Shown here: in pieces, positions 19,081-31,583 of the stretch | Position numbering within the stretch: the first letter of the stretch is position 1 | Layout: every line of letters starts with the position of its first letter | Notes under the pieces: model-generated | Database searches by the model: none | Seen by the model: only the letters and a program-made list of their open reading frames with translations | What the model was told of the DNA's origin: nothing | Program-made: the position numbers and the translations under genes | Source of the DNA: Conidiobolus incongruus B7586 | Lineage: Eukaryota > Entomophthoromycota > Entomophthoromycetes > Entomophthorales > Conidiobolaceae | Length of the DNA stretch: 39,376 nt | Assembly: GCA_000697335.1 (NCBI GenBank) | Contig: JNEM01014636.1 | Location: 1 to 39,376 of the forward strand | Reading direction: 5' to 3'

Positions 19081-21701
19081 TTAAGCAGCTTGAGCTTGAA
19101 CTTCAGCAGGAGCTGGAGTCTCAGCGGCAGTAGCTTTGGCAGCATTTTCCTCAACTACAGGGGGGACAGACTCGGTGGAAACTTCGGCAGTTACAGCTTC
19201 GGATGGGCCATCGGTGGTTTGGACAGTTTCGTCAGAAACTTGGGCAGGGGTTTCGGCTTCAGCTTCAGCTGATTCAGCGATAGGAGCAGGAACTTCTAAG
19301 GTAGCAAATTTGGCCAAGGCTTCGATCCATTCGTCACGTTCTTCAACATCTTTGGCAGCTAAACGGTAACCGCGGGCTTTAGTAATAATGTCGATGAATT
19401 TGGGTTCAGCTTTTTTGAGTTGAACGTGCTCATTGAGTTCAATCTTCTTGCCTTCACCAGCATCGCGGTTGGAGTGGTAGTAACGTAAAACACCATCAGT
19501 TCCAAGAATGAAGTAGCGGAGTTCAAGTGATCTGAGGACATAACCTTGCTTCAACAAAGCACCATGCTTAACAGCAGCATCAATCTTATCAGCCAACGGA
19601 CTGGGCGTAGATTCGTCAATTTCAGCTTCGGCACCAGTTCCACTGACTGCGTTGTAAGCATATTCGCCCAATCTAGCAAACATGGAAGTTTTGCGTTGAG
19701 GAGAGGTGGGAGTAGCTTCGGCGGCTTCAGCTTCTTTTTGTTCAGCTTCGGCGACAGGTTCTTCAGTGGCGGGCTCTTCAGTGACAGCAGCAGTTTCAGA
19801 GGCTTCAACGGCAGCAGGTTCTTCAGAAGGAGCAGCTGGAGCTTCGCCTTCAGTCTTCTTTTCATGATGGAATCCCTTAAGGATCATAGACATAGCGCGT
19901 TGCAATGATGATTCTTGAGGTTCAGAAGCAGCGGCAGGAGCCTCTTCAGCTGGGGCTTCAGCAGAGCTCTCGGCTTGAGCAGCAGTAGGGACTTCAGCTT
20001 CGGCAGGAGCTTCTTCAGTAGCTGGGGCTTCTTCAGTAGTGGCAGCAGGTTCTTCAATAGCAGCTTCAGCAGCAGGCTCAGGTTCAGAAGTAGCTTCGGC
20101 GGCTGGCTCAGGGACAGGGGAGGCAGCAGCAGAAACAGCTTTTTCGGCAGGCTGGGCAGGGCTGGTGGGTTCAGACTTGACCTTTGTGAAAGAGACAATA
20201 CGCTGTAATAAAGGAGTTTTAGCTTCTTTGGGTTTGGCTTCCTCGGCCTTGGGCTCTTCAGCAGCCTCAGGAGCAGCTTCGGGAGTAGCTTCAATGGCAG
20301 GTTCAGAGACCTCAGCGGCTACTTCAGGTTCAGCGACTTCAGCAGCATTAGCAGCTTCAACTGCTTGAGCTTCTTCATGAGTAATAGGAACTAGTTCACC
20401 ATCAGCATGGGCTTCGTGGTTTTCAATAGGACCCTTAACAACAGTAGTTTCACCGGTCTTCTTGTTGAAAAATTTGAATAAACCATTGTGCTCCTTACTA
20501 AAGAAGCTCTTGACGCGAGAGGGCTTATTCTCAGCAGCGGGGGCTTCTACAGGTTCAGCAGGCTTCTCAGCGGCTTCTTCAGCTGGCTCTTCAGCGGCTT
20601 CAACCTTTTCTTCGGCAGCTTCAGCGGCTTCTTCTGCAGCTTCGGTAGCAGCTGGTGCTTCTTCAGTGGCAGGAGCTTCGGCTTCTCGAGTAACCTCAGT
20701 AGATTGAGTAGCAGTAGGCTGAGGAGTAACTTCTTTATCTTTACGAGTTAAAAAGTTGACGACGTTGCTGTATATCGACTTGGCAAGAGGAGATGAAGGA
20801 GCTTCAGTGGCAGCTTCAGTAGGGACTGATTTTTCAGCAGGAGCTTCGGCAACTGGAGTTTCAGTGGTTGGTGAAGCATTAGTTTCGGGTTCAAATTCAG
20901 CTTCAGAAGCGGAGAATGGCTCTTCTTCAGAAACAGCGGAGTTAGAGTTAGTGGGAGTAGCCCTCTTGGCAAACACTTGGCGGGAAGCTGAATAAATATA
21001 AAACTTGATTAGTAAAAAAAAATAAACGATTCGGATTAATATATACCTAATTCGTTATAAGATTGTTTATATGCTTCGGAGTCGGAGAAATCGGGTAAAT
21101 CGGCATTGACGAATTCATTTAAGGTTTTGATCCAGGATTCAGTCTCAGAAGCGGATGAGGTAGATAAGACATAATCTCTGGCTTTGGTTTTAATGATGAA
21201 AGCATTGGGGCGAATCTTAGGAGCAGCTACAACAGAGGTTGCAAGACCCAAGTTGATGAGGCCATTAGGAATTTCCTTGGATGAATCGTTCTTATAGTAT
21301 GCTAAAATATAAGAAGCATTGACAGTGGCAGTAGCCAATGTGTGAAGCAAATATTCATTAGCTTTGATGAATTCTTCTTTGGGAGCATTAGATTTTTTAA
21401 CATTCTTGCGATAAACATGTCTAAGGTTGTTGAGGGAATAGGAAGGGCGCCCTTCAGCTGGAAGGACAAAGAGACGCTTTTGCCATAAGCGGAGAGGGGC
21501 GGGACCTCTCTTGAATACGTAACCTTGCTCAATAATGGCAATCGTAGATTCAGCAGGGGCAGCGGGTGTCTCTTCAGTGGCGGTAGGGGCAGTATCAGTA
21601 GCTTGAGCAGTCTCAGTAGTTTCAGCTGGCTGGGCAACAGTTTCTTCTTGAGGGACGGGGGTTGGTTCTGATTGAGCAGCAGGAGCTTCGGTTGAAGACA
21701 T
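19081..21701 (-). CDS. Two-PH-domain protein with long Ala/Glu/Pro-rich linker
   Basis: Two exons on minus, 21047-21701 and 19081-20987, with a 59-nt intron (GTATAT...TTCAG), giving 853 aa. Residues 1-54 are Ala/Thr/Glu/Pro-rich. The first PH-like domain spans about 57-198 (GYVFKRGPAPLRLWQKRLFV ... ESWIKTLNEFV) and a second about 692-780 (KHGALLKQGYVLRSLELRYF ... RDEWIEALAKF). PH domains bind phosphoinositides or proteins at membranes. The ~470-residue middle is Ala/Glu/Pro-rich and interrupted by five short hydrophobic/basic segments: near 286-303 (LAKSIYSNVVNFL), 376-395 (RVKSFFSKEHNGLFKFF), 477-490 (PLLQRIVSFTKVK), 579-593 (SLQRAMSMILKGF) and 652-667 (TSMFARLGEYAYNAV). Base composition is far richer in GC than the surroundings, which suggests strong expression. 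S. pombe Meu6 has a comparable PH-plus-low-complexity build, but I cannot claim orthology. Confidence 0.9.
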
Positions 21702-22060
21702 TAGGATAAATTATTAAGGATTAGGTATCAATATAAACAAAAACTATAAACAAAGTCAGTCAAGGCGAGCTAACTAGAAGGTGGGAAAAGAAGAACTGAC
21801 TAAAAAAAATCTGTACAGTATGTTGAAAACAATCAGAAAGATAATGTATTCTGTTTTTTATATGGAGGAAACAGCCCATTTATCCTATTCACTCCTAAAT
21901 TTTGCTTACCCGTTATGGAAGGTGGGCAGAGAGTAAAAAGTAAAAAGCGGTGTGTAAAGTTCAGATGGGGGGTTTAGGGGGAGAGTGATTGGCTAAATTC
22001 AGGGTCCTCTTAACCTGAATCATCCCAATTGGGCCAATTACGATTGCTGCTGATATTTAA
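21702..22060 (-). promoter_or_regulatory. Promoter region of the PH-domain gene
   Basis: Unusually GC-rich for the window. On minus it has a TATAAAA element (complement of 21856-21862), about 155 bp upstream of the ATG. Three CCAAT-type pentamers lie further out: ATTGG at 21988-21992, CCAAT at 22025-22029 (within the palindrome CCCAATTGGG) and CCAAT at 22034-22038. Clustered CCAAT boxes are typical binding sites of the HAP/NF-Y complex. Function is inferred from position only. Confidence 0.5.
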
Positions 22061-22500
22061 CTTTTTATTGAAAGGAAATTAAGGTTTTTTTATTGTTTAC
22101 TTCTATTCAAAATAGTGGTGAATCATATTCAGCTATCAAACGACTCATTAGCTATATTCATACATAAATAGAGGAAGATTCGGGATTATTAAATAAGGCT
22201 AATGGTATGAAAAATGATTATCGTTGTATTTTTTAGTTCCATTTAGAATTAAATCATTATGCCAATGTTCTCTGAACCACTTGTACCTGGAATGCATGAT
22301 GTACATTCAAATACTCTCCTCCAGAAACAAATATGATTTAGGCATGATGAGGACTGGGGTTTATTTAATCAAATTTGCTCATTGACGTTTCTCCTAATAG
22401 GGGATCAGATAGTCTAATTGGTGACGGGTATTACGTGATAAGTTCAATCTAACGCCATTTATTACTAAATTGGCACTATTTCATACACTATTCGTATTAT

Positions 22501-22800
22501 ATGATGATAGTTTGTAATATGGGATATTTAGTGCAAACCAAGCCAGTCAATCCTAAACCAATATGTTTGATTAATATAACACCTTCATTTAAACATCCTT
22601 TTGATACTCTCCACTTTTCCTATCAAGCTTATTTGAGATATTTTGTTCAAATGATCATTCTGTATATTATCCAGAAACTATTATCCCTGAACAAATCCCC
22701 CAACAAACTATCCGATCCTTCCCTAATCCAATTCGAATATCATCCAAATATATTATATAATATCCGAGTATGTTTTCAGGCTGCTGAAATTATATCGTGA
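22501..22800 (+). CDS. Doubtful open frame, 99 codons
   Basis: Starts with tandem ATG codons and has a mixed hydrophobic composition with one possible hydrophobic helix (YFVQMIILYIIQKLL). It lies in a locally less AT-rich stretch, which is the only reason to list it. No homologue, splice partner or domain is recognised. Confidence 0.15.
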   Translation: MMIVCNMGYLVQTKPVNPKPICLINITPSFKHPFDTLHFSYQAYLRYFVQMIILYIIQKLLSLNKSPNKLSDPSLIQFEYHPNILYNIRVCFQAAEIIS

Positions 22801-25800
22801 CTGAAATAACATAATGATAAAGAATACACGTTTAACACTCAATTTACATTATATTCAATTATTTGGCAATATCTGTATCACATTAATCTTATTAACGTTT
22901 CTTCTCAACATTTTATGATTTTAATGCTATAACATTGTACTATGATAAAGACAGTTAAATTTAGGATTTGAGTTACCACTATATCCAAACTGATCAAGGG
23001 AGTTAAATTGATTTATTACATAATACAATATTATATTCGTTCAACATACTGATTCAGTTTATCTAGATTATATATTACGTAATATCAGAACATAATCTTG
23101 AAATATAAACACATCATATTTCATTTATTATCTGATTGGTCAGACTAAATTCAAAGACGTGGAAACTGGTGGATAATCATTCATAGTACTATGTGAATGA
23201 GAATGTTAAATTAGTCAACAGTATTGGTATAATATCAAAACTTTTATAATACATCAGAAAGATCTAGAAAATAATTGATATATTTTCGTTTATATAGTTT
23301 TTGAATAAGTTAATTTCTTTTCAATTTAACTTCAATATGGATAATATTTCAGTATAATACTAAAAATCTCCTTTAATTCCATAAATGTAAATTTTATTGT
23401 CATATCTAAAGAAAAATACAATTGTGTAAAATATATTAAAGGTATTTGTTTATATGAATTACTAATTTAAATTGAATATTACTGAATCATATATCCCTAT
23501 CCATATGGTGTTTATTTGTATTTAATGAGATTAACTTTAATTAATTGATTGGTTTAAAAGTTTGATTAAACAATTTATTCAATTTACCATTTTAATACTT
23601 TGCCCTCTTTTATACTTGAAAGGACCTATATTTGAAAAGTCCAAATATAATTTTCAATCTATTTGATTCATTTCTATATATGGCAAATGTACCTTTCATA
23701 TTTTCTTTCTCATTTAATTAATTTATTAGGCAGATATTTTTTTTCTCGGTTGTCGAGAATATTTATCCAATTAATATGTCAAAAACCGCTGATCCCTTGT
23801 TAAATAATCTATTTCAATATATTATTGAGACTAGGAATTAACATTAATTTAATAAAATATTGCCAATATTTCATGTTAAATTAGATGAATCAATTATCAA
23901 TCATCTCAATAATAATGAAAATTTCTACAAATACAGTTAGTAAAAAATAAAAATATCTTTTAATGATTCAATGTTATCATATTGGTCAAATTTCAAAAAC
24001 ATATATCTGGTCGGCTTTTTTATTCAATATCCTTTGTTAAGTTGAATATATTGATATAATTGATGATGTAATTGTTTGCAATAATATAAATTTGATTACT
24101 GAATTTAAAAATCAAATTATCAATCAAATATTGAATAGAAGGCTATTATTCTCACAAGTTTGTCAAAGTTGGTACAACATTATTATGCTCTTTATTGTAT
24201 AAAAGGGTTTATAAATAATAATTTATTTAAATCAATTTCAATTATAAAATATTTTAATAATTGGATATTTTTCAACGTAAGTGATAGAAATTTAAATTTG
24301 TAAACATTTCATGTTAATAAAAACAAATTTATTAGAAAAAATAATTGAAATTATTTTCTTTATTTGAACTATTATATTCGGATTTTCTATTAACCAGTTA
24401 ATTAGCATTATTGCTCATATCATATATCCTATTATCAGCAATATAATATATAATAATTGAAATATACTGCGAGGAAAACGTTCATAATATTGTTGAGTAT
24501 GACTAGATTATTTGTTCTATTGAGTTGTAAACCAAATATATCAATATAAAAGGATATCATAGTTCAAACGCTTAAATATTTTAAATTAATTGAGGTTGGA
24601 AATTTGTTTTAATTGTTTGATCCAAATTTGATATGTACTTGATTCAATTTACATATAAACATTAATTAATTTCATGATTTTTTATTCTTTTTTATTTTAA
24701 TTAAATATTAAGTTTGAAGAATTTAATGAGCAATATTTGAGTATTTAACTATAATAATGACTATATTTTAAATTAAAAATTTGAAAATATTTATTTTTTA
24801 TAAAATACCTAAAATTTTTAGAAAAAAAATCATATACTTATAATGAAACCATTCTTAATAAATTAATATATCTATTTCAACATTTAAAATAAAAGTATTT
24901 ATAATTTGAAGATATTAACTAAGTGGTAAATACTTTGATAACGCTGTCCAATAGCCAATATACCATTATCAATCGAGCTATATATTTTAATAAAATTAAG
25001 TGCGCTGAGTAAGAATATTGTATTTATTTTACAAAATATCTCATAGTTATTAAATAATGTATAATTAAAATTTGGGTTTTAGATATATTTAATATTACTT
25101 TATTTATAATTATTTACCTTAGATTTTCTAATTATATATATTTATTTTCAATAATCACATAGAAAATATGATATATAAAATCAAACACTGATGTTGACAA
25201 TTTCTCTGAAAAAATTTATTTAAGTTCAATCAATATAATTGAAATATTATATAAAATGTTGAATACAATGTTTTAAACAACAGTTCAAATAACATTTGAT
25301 TTTTACCTAGAATTTGAAACGGTCTATGTATGGTAAAAATGCTATTTAGCGTATAATATGCTAATTTCACAATAAAGTTACAAATACTATTATATTCAAA
25401 TATCATATTTCGTCCCAAATAAATTACTATTAAAATAACATGAAATCTTTATAAATCCTATAATAATAATTATTAAAAAAATAAAACATATACTACCTTA
25501 CATTATTGATATATCAAATCATTAAAAAATTGTAATAAATAAAGCAATGTAAATCAGTCAAATTATAAATTTAAACATAATAAATGTTGTTATTATTGCT
25601 ATTCTTAAATGGTTATATATTATATAAAATTTTGGAAATGATATTTAATAAATATTATAATAATAGCAATTTTTATAATATAATAACTGGTAAAATGTAT
25701 GATAGGAATTAGCATATTTATATATTAGATATACATTAAAAATATGCAATATTTTGAAATCTATTGAACACTATTCAACATTAATATGGCATTCTTACTC

Positions 25801-27383
25801 ACAGCAATAGATTTGGTTAAAATATATAGTTTAAGTCCAAGTGGCATACAAAAAGTTGAAATTTGTTGTGGAGCGCAATTATTCAAAAAAATATTACAAA
25901 CCATTTTATGAGCTGATTATAATAATTTTTTATTACCTGTTTGAGTCCTTGGTGCCAAATGCTTACCAAATATTCTAATCTTAATTTTCAATTCTGAATA
26001 ATATAATTGAGCTTTATGTAATAATTATTATTTCGATATATTTCATATATACAACATTGTCTGAATCAATTGATATTTCATATTAAATATATTTTGAATA
26101 TATGTAGTTTATAAATGAAGAATAGATTTCATAATACTGGTCAGAGGTGCGCACAATTTTATTGAATAATTTTTCCCGGATTCTAAGACGTTCTATAAAT
26201 AAACTTTTTCACAATTTTTATTCAACCAATTATAAATTTATTCATATTTGAAATTTAATGGGGTTCTTATTGTACTATTTAATAGATATAAAACAAACAC
26301 CCTATCGCACTTTATTCACAAAGAACAGTCAACTGTAATATAGTACTATGATTTTATTGTTGACAGATCGTAATTGTGTGAAAAATCATTTAGCATCATA
26401 TTTGATTTGTTCATACAGTAGTGATAATTTAATTGGTTTATTGTCAACATTTATAATTGAATAAAACATTAGAAAGTATAAATACGAATACTATTATGAT
26501 CTAATATAATATTGAGAATCTTTTATTAATAAAGAGTCAATATTATTATATGAAATGAATGTTAAAGTGATTAAGTATATTGATTTTATAACTACAGTCA
26601 ATTTTAATAAACAACATGTTTTGTGTTTTATCAAAATATCCGAATTTGTTTTACTATTGATATTATAAATTGAACTAATGGATATTCATTTCTTGTTAGT
26701 GTATATAAAATTTAATTCATTTAATCAAAGGTCGAATAAAAAACTAATTCTATATCAATCATCTCCTACATTTAAATGAATTGAATAGAATGTATAAAAA
26801 ACCCGTATTTTTCAAAAGCACTCCAATATTCCTGAAACTTAAAGAATTAATAACATGATTCAAAATAAATTAAAATTTATTCAAGTACTAATCATGTTAT
26901 CAATAAAAAGTGATTCAATACTATAATCCAAACTTTATTAATTTTATTGATATATAAAAAGCTATTTTTATTTTATTCTTAAATTAATGAATTGGAATGT
27001 TTTGATTTTCGGTTTATAGTCGTAATTCAGTTTTTAATTATTTATTCAAATAAATATCTCTAATATACAAAACTAAAAAATTATATCATTTAATTACTAA
27101 AATGTGGATTAACTACATTAAGATATATTTTATTTTTATTTTACCCTATAAAGAATCCAATTCAGAAATTTATATGCCATATTAAATGAATGCAATTTGA
27201 AAATTCAGTTTCAAAATTTATTATTATTGGTTTCTTGGATGAGTTGAATCTGAAATATATCAAAATCATATGAGTATAGTAATATAGAGATAACGTGAAA
27301 ATTATATGGCAATAAATACCATTATCTTTGATTATTCATGCTAAAAGTTTATATTAATTTATGGCTTCAAAATTTTTTGATTT

Positions 27384-27423
27384 ACATTTGAACATTTGAA
27401 CATTTGAATATTTGAATGTTTAA
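27384..27423. repeat. Short tandem repeat, 8-bp unit
   Basis: ACATTTGA three times, followed by the variants ATATTTGA and ATGTTTAA, about 160 bp upstream of the IWS1 start codon. It could be neutral slippage or clustered binding sites. Confidence 0.8.
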
Positions 27424-27574
27424 ATGAAAAAAAATGTCCCATAAAATAAATCGATCATCCTATAATATAAATTTTGAGATTAAGAAACTGTTCAAATATT
27501 AATTCAAAACTAATTTAGTAATAAGAGTACTAAATTAATAGAAATACATAAACAATATTCTAACTATATTATCA

Positions 27575-28912
27575 ATGGAAGGTATATACTATAAATTATT
27601 AGTCTTAATTTATTAAATTACTAATTTTAATTTTTACAGAAAATAATTTTCAAGTAAAATATAAAGACTTATTTAGTTAATTCAAAATTAAATTTAAATG
27701 TATAGCCTTCATCTAGATTAGAAGAGGATTTATTTGGGGACAATGTTAATGTCATCCCTCAGCGTAAATTTTATATTCAATTTTGTTAATCAGCTTGAAT
27801 ACTAATTTTTTTTTTACTCTAGCAACTTCTACTGAAGAAGTTTCTGAACCTGTCAAGAATGAAGCAGCTCAACCAACTGAAGAAGCTTATTCGCCCTCTA
27901 ATCCCGCAATTTCCAACGGCCAAGCTGAATCTAAAAATGATGATAATCATCAAAATAATGCCAAACTGGATAATGACTATCAACCAGAAGAACAACAAAC
28001 TCTTGATAATGTCGAAGAGTAATATTAATTTTATTCCTTTACTACGAACAAGCATTTATTAAACTAATTTTAATATTCAGACCCGAGGTTAATGAAGATC
28101 CATATGGTTTAGATCCTAATGATCCTAATTATGGTAAACAATATAACACAAAAGTTTATAATTATAGTCCAAGATATTAAAATATAATGATAGAAAAGAT
28201 GAAGGCCCATCATCAAGAAATGGATGCAATTATTGCCAATTTAAGACCCAAAAGAAGGAGAAAGAAGTTAACTCATGAAGAAGAAGTTATTCAGGAAGAA
28301 CAAATGGAATATAAGGCAAATGAACTTGTTTCCAAGATGGTACAAGCTGCATTGGGTGACCTTAAGCTTGCTGTAAATCACAAATTTCCTATTCAAAAGC
28401 TTAATATGTTGGAGGAAGTCGAGAAACATTTATCCAAAATCAACAACGTCGATCAATTTGAAGCATATTGTGAGGTCAATTTGTTGGGAGCAATTAGAAG
28501 TTGGTTAGAGCCTTTAGGAGATGGTCAACTACCACCTTACCATTTGATACAGAAAATGCTTGAGTTTTTGAACAAAATGCCTATTAGAACCGAGCACTTA
28601 GAAACTTCTTATATCGGAAGAATTGTCTTTTTCTATTCAAAATGTAAACGCACTGATGTCAAAATCCAAAGGATGGCAGATAAATTGTATATGAAGTGGT
28701 GTCGCCCCATCCTTAACATTTCCGATGATTTCAGAACGAGTGCGAAGGTCATTGAATTCCAGAACAAAAATACCTCCAATTCTCAGAGTGGGCTGGCCGC
28801 TGGTGCTGCTAGAAAAGTCAAACTTTCAGAATTTCACAGGAGCTTGCATAAGAAGTTAGGTCAATTGGGTGTTAAAAAAGCGAAAGGAAGGGCCAAGTCT
28901 AATCTTCATTGA
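27575..28912 (+). CDS. IWS1: Transcription elongation factor IWS1/SPN1
   Basis: Binds Spt6 and elongating RNA polymerase II, acting in nucleosome reassembly and mRNA maturation. Six exons by hand: 27575-27581 (7 nt), 27640-27653 (14 nt), 27706-27763, 27823-28018, 28081-28133 and 28194-28912, all GT-AG and in phase, giving 348 aa. The joined N-terminus reads MEENNFQPSSRLEEDLFGDN. The N-terminal third is acidic/Asn-rich. Exon 6 begins with EKMKAHHQEMDAIIANL and a basic patch (RPKRRRKK). The TFIIS N-terminal-like (LW) domain spans about 178-283, with LLGAIRSWLEPL, YIGRIVFFYSKCKR and the hallmark RMADKLYMKWCRPIL. The basic C-terminus (LHKKLGQLGVKKAKGRAK) is also typical. The micro-exons are inferred because no in-frame ATG exists before the DLFGD motif; the core gene is certain, the first two exons less so. 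Confidence 0.92.
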
Positions 28913-29362
28913 TTTGACCCTGCTCTAATTAGCTTATGGTTGATTACATATTTTCTTTCATATCGCACTAAAGCTTGTTTTCATTATTATGTTTATTATT
29001 ATTTAATGATGAATTGGATATACTTATGTTATATTAACCAATTAGAATACCATTACTTGGTTCATCATTTATCTCTGGCAAATATTCTCTAAATTTATAC
29101 TTCAAAGTCCAATATATACTTGATCAATAAATGCATTCAAACATAATCTTTTTCAATCTTACTTAGTTATAGTTTACTAATCACCATGATATTCATAATT
29201 ATCAATCTATTTCATGACTGTATTACCATCAGTGTATACAAAAATGAAGGATAATTTATTTGAGTAAATGAATATTTACAATGTGTGGCCATCATTTCTT
29301 AGTGAAAATGAAAAGTGGATTATTTTCACATGACCATACATTCAAGCGAAATATAAAATGAA
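28913..29362. other. Spacer between convergent genes
   Basis: 450 bp holding the presumed 3' UTRs of IWS1 (plus) and the PQ-loop gene (minus). No other feature is seen. Confidence 0.5.
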
Positions 29363-30438
29363 CTAATGGTTTTTATCAGTTAAAATAGGTGTAGTCTCAT
29401 CGTAGGAAGGTGGATTGGATCCCAAAGTATCTGAGCTCCCGATGATGTTTGATTGCGAAGATTCAGGATTAGTGTAGTTGGTTTGATTATGAACCAATAC
29501 ATTGTGAGTATCTCCACCAACGATTGGATTAACACTGATTCTTCTCAAGTATTTGTCTCTAATCCAGAACCAGAAGCCAAAACATATTAAAATCAACTGA
29601 GACATTCCGGCAACAGCATAAGTGATCCAAGAGGTCCAGTTGGTACCAGGCCTTATTTGAATGGAATAAATGAATAATAGGGCACCTGGACTTTGAATCA
29701 GCATCATTGGAACACTTAAAGCTCCCATATTGCCTCTTGTAAAGGTCTCTATAATTTGAGGAACATACTGAATAGAGGCTAATAGCATACTAACAATTCC
29801 TTGAAAATTTCCAAATCTAATACTATATTTACGAAGACTCGGGTCACTCAATAGTATAATAGCGATTAGAGTGGTTATAATAAAGTGAATGAATACGGTA
29901 TAAAATACAGCAACAGATTGTTTCCAATGTAATGAAGGTTGCTGTTGGGAGTTATTATAAGGATTTTGTGGAGATATAGGCTGTAGCTTCTTTTCTTTTG
30001 GATAGTAAACAAAATACAATAAAAAACTAAATAAATATTATTAATATTACACATATAAAAAATAACACAAAATTACATTGTAAAGAACATAAACCATTGC
30101 ATAATAATTTGAAACATTCCTAATAAATTTTCCAAACAAGGAGTTAAAGCCTATAAAAATATACTATGAGTAACTATATTGCCATATACTATTTAAAGTA
30201 TTACAAGTAATTGACAACATAAAACCAAGTCCCATTGTAGGATGATAATATTAATAACATTACAATAGGCAGAAACAGTTCCAAGCAATAAGAAGAAGGG
30301 GTTAATACCCTCGCTACTATTTAACAAAATAATTTGAATGTGCTGAGGCAAATAAGAGCCTATGACTCCTAATATAATAAATATGGATAGGTACACTTGC
30401 GCTGGACTACCACCAAATTCACACTTTGGATTATCCAT
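29363..30438 (-). CDS. PQ-loop repeat membrane protein
   Basis: Three exons on minus: 30205-30438, 30077-30150 and 29363-30026, in phase, giving 323 aa. Seven hydrophobic helices can be placed, with two PQ-loop repeats: GSYLPQHIQII near residues 27-37 and QYVPQIIETF in the second half, each with the diagnostic Pro-Gln pair. A hydrophilic loop (KEKKLQPISPQNPYNNSQQQ) separates the halves, and the C-terminal tail is polar. PQ-loop proteins (SWEET/cystinosin/YPQ group) move small solutes such as amino acids or sugars, often at the vacuole or lysosome. This one resembles an uncharacterised fungal branch, so substrate and location are open. Confidence 0.9.
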
Positions 30439-31583
30439 GAAATCAATAAATTACTATAAGTAAGCAATAGACTATTTTCAATATACAGTTGATTATTTAT
30501 CAAAATTATCAAAGTATTTAAAACATCAGATGATGAAATTCTTTCAAATATTTTGATTTAAAATATGGTATCATATGGGATTGCATATTTTAAGGAAAAC
30601 TGACCAATTATCAGAAAATTTAATGGTTAATTAAGGGTTGGTTTCAGATTCAGATTACATCTTTTTCTAATAATTATGAATTTTAATATATTTAGCTATT
30701 GATTAATATAACTATAATAATAAAAAATGATGATTTTGTCACTGCTCATGGCTTCTATATTAAACAAGCTACTTTCTGATATTCAAAATATGCTGAACAA
30801 TTCAATTTTTAAAAGCTTGTACTCAAAGAAAAAAACCCGATGAATTATTTGATTGGTTAATTTTTTAATCAAATTATTTGGTATATTTGATTATTAACAA
30901 TTTATTTCATTTCAATTAATAATATAGTAATATTATAAAAATATATAGTTGATATGAAATTATTGGAAAAGACATTAAAAGATATTATAGTTAAGTTTAC
31001 TGATTATATTATTAACTTGAATACTCTGTAACCTGTTGAATAATAATTCAACATTTCACATTTTGGCATGAGCCACAATAATAGATTTGATGATGAAATT
31101 TTTATTATGATTTCAAGTATGCTTTATAGAGATTGTTTATTATTAGAAAGCAACAACTTTCTAATTTATGATATATTAAAATAAACCAATATTTTAGATT
31201 TCAAATTTAATTGCAAAAACATACTCTAGTTTTAAATCAATATAAAATTCTGAACCATATAAAATCTAATCAATCGAAAAAAACAATGAAAATGACATAC
31301 TTTTGATATCATATAAAAATAAATTCATTTGCATAATATAGTATATTGATAAAATGAAAGTTAATATATATATCTTTGGAACAGGTTTTTAATATATCAA
31401 AATAAATGGTTTTAAATATCGGCTATAAGTAGTTTCAATAACTTGAATATTATATATATATATAACATTGAATTACATTATTATTAATAAACAAATCATC
31501 ATTTTTCTAAATTTTAAATTACTCTTATCAATGAGTTGTAAATATTATTATTTTTAATAAATTAGAAGTGAGTATATATTAAT
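30439..31583. other. AT-rich intergenic spacer
   Basis: About 1.1 kb between two minus-strand genes. No gene or RNA is recognised; there is a short (TA)n run at about 31450-31464. Confidence 0.5.

Larger units (their letters stand above)
22061..27574. other. 5.5-kb gene-poor AT-rich region
   Basis: No gene could be supported. A 99-codon open frame at 22501-22800 (plus) lies in a subregion (22240-22800) somewhat richer in GC than the rest; it has no recognisable domain and could be an exon, part of a non-coding transcript or chance. Small islands with more GC occur near 24930-25015 and 26145-26195. A tandem array of about five 8-bp units (ACATTTGA and variants) lies at 27384-27423. No transposon ends, rRNA, tRNA or snRNA were recognised. 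Confidence 0.5.

Noticed and set aside
19546-20751. Several open frames on both strands within the PH-domain gene
   Set aside because: Produced by the GC-rich Ala/Glu/Pro repeats of the real gene; their products are Ser/Phe/Gly or Leu/Lys/Pro repeats without domains.
25230-25418. 62-codon frame on minus in the gene desert
   Set aside because: Short, AT-driven and without any recognisable feature.
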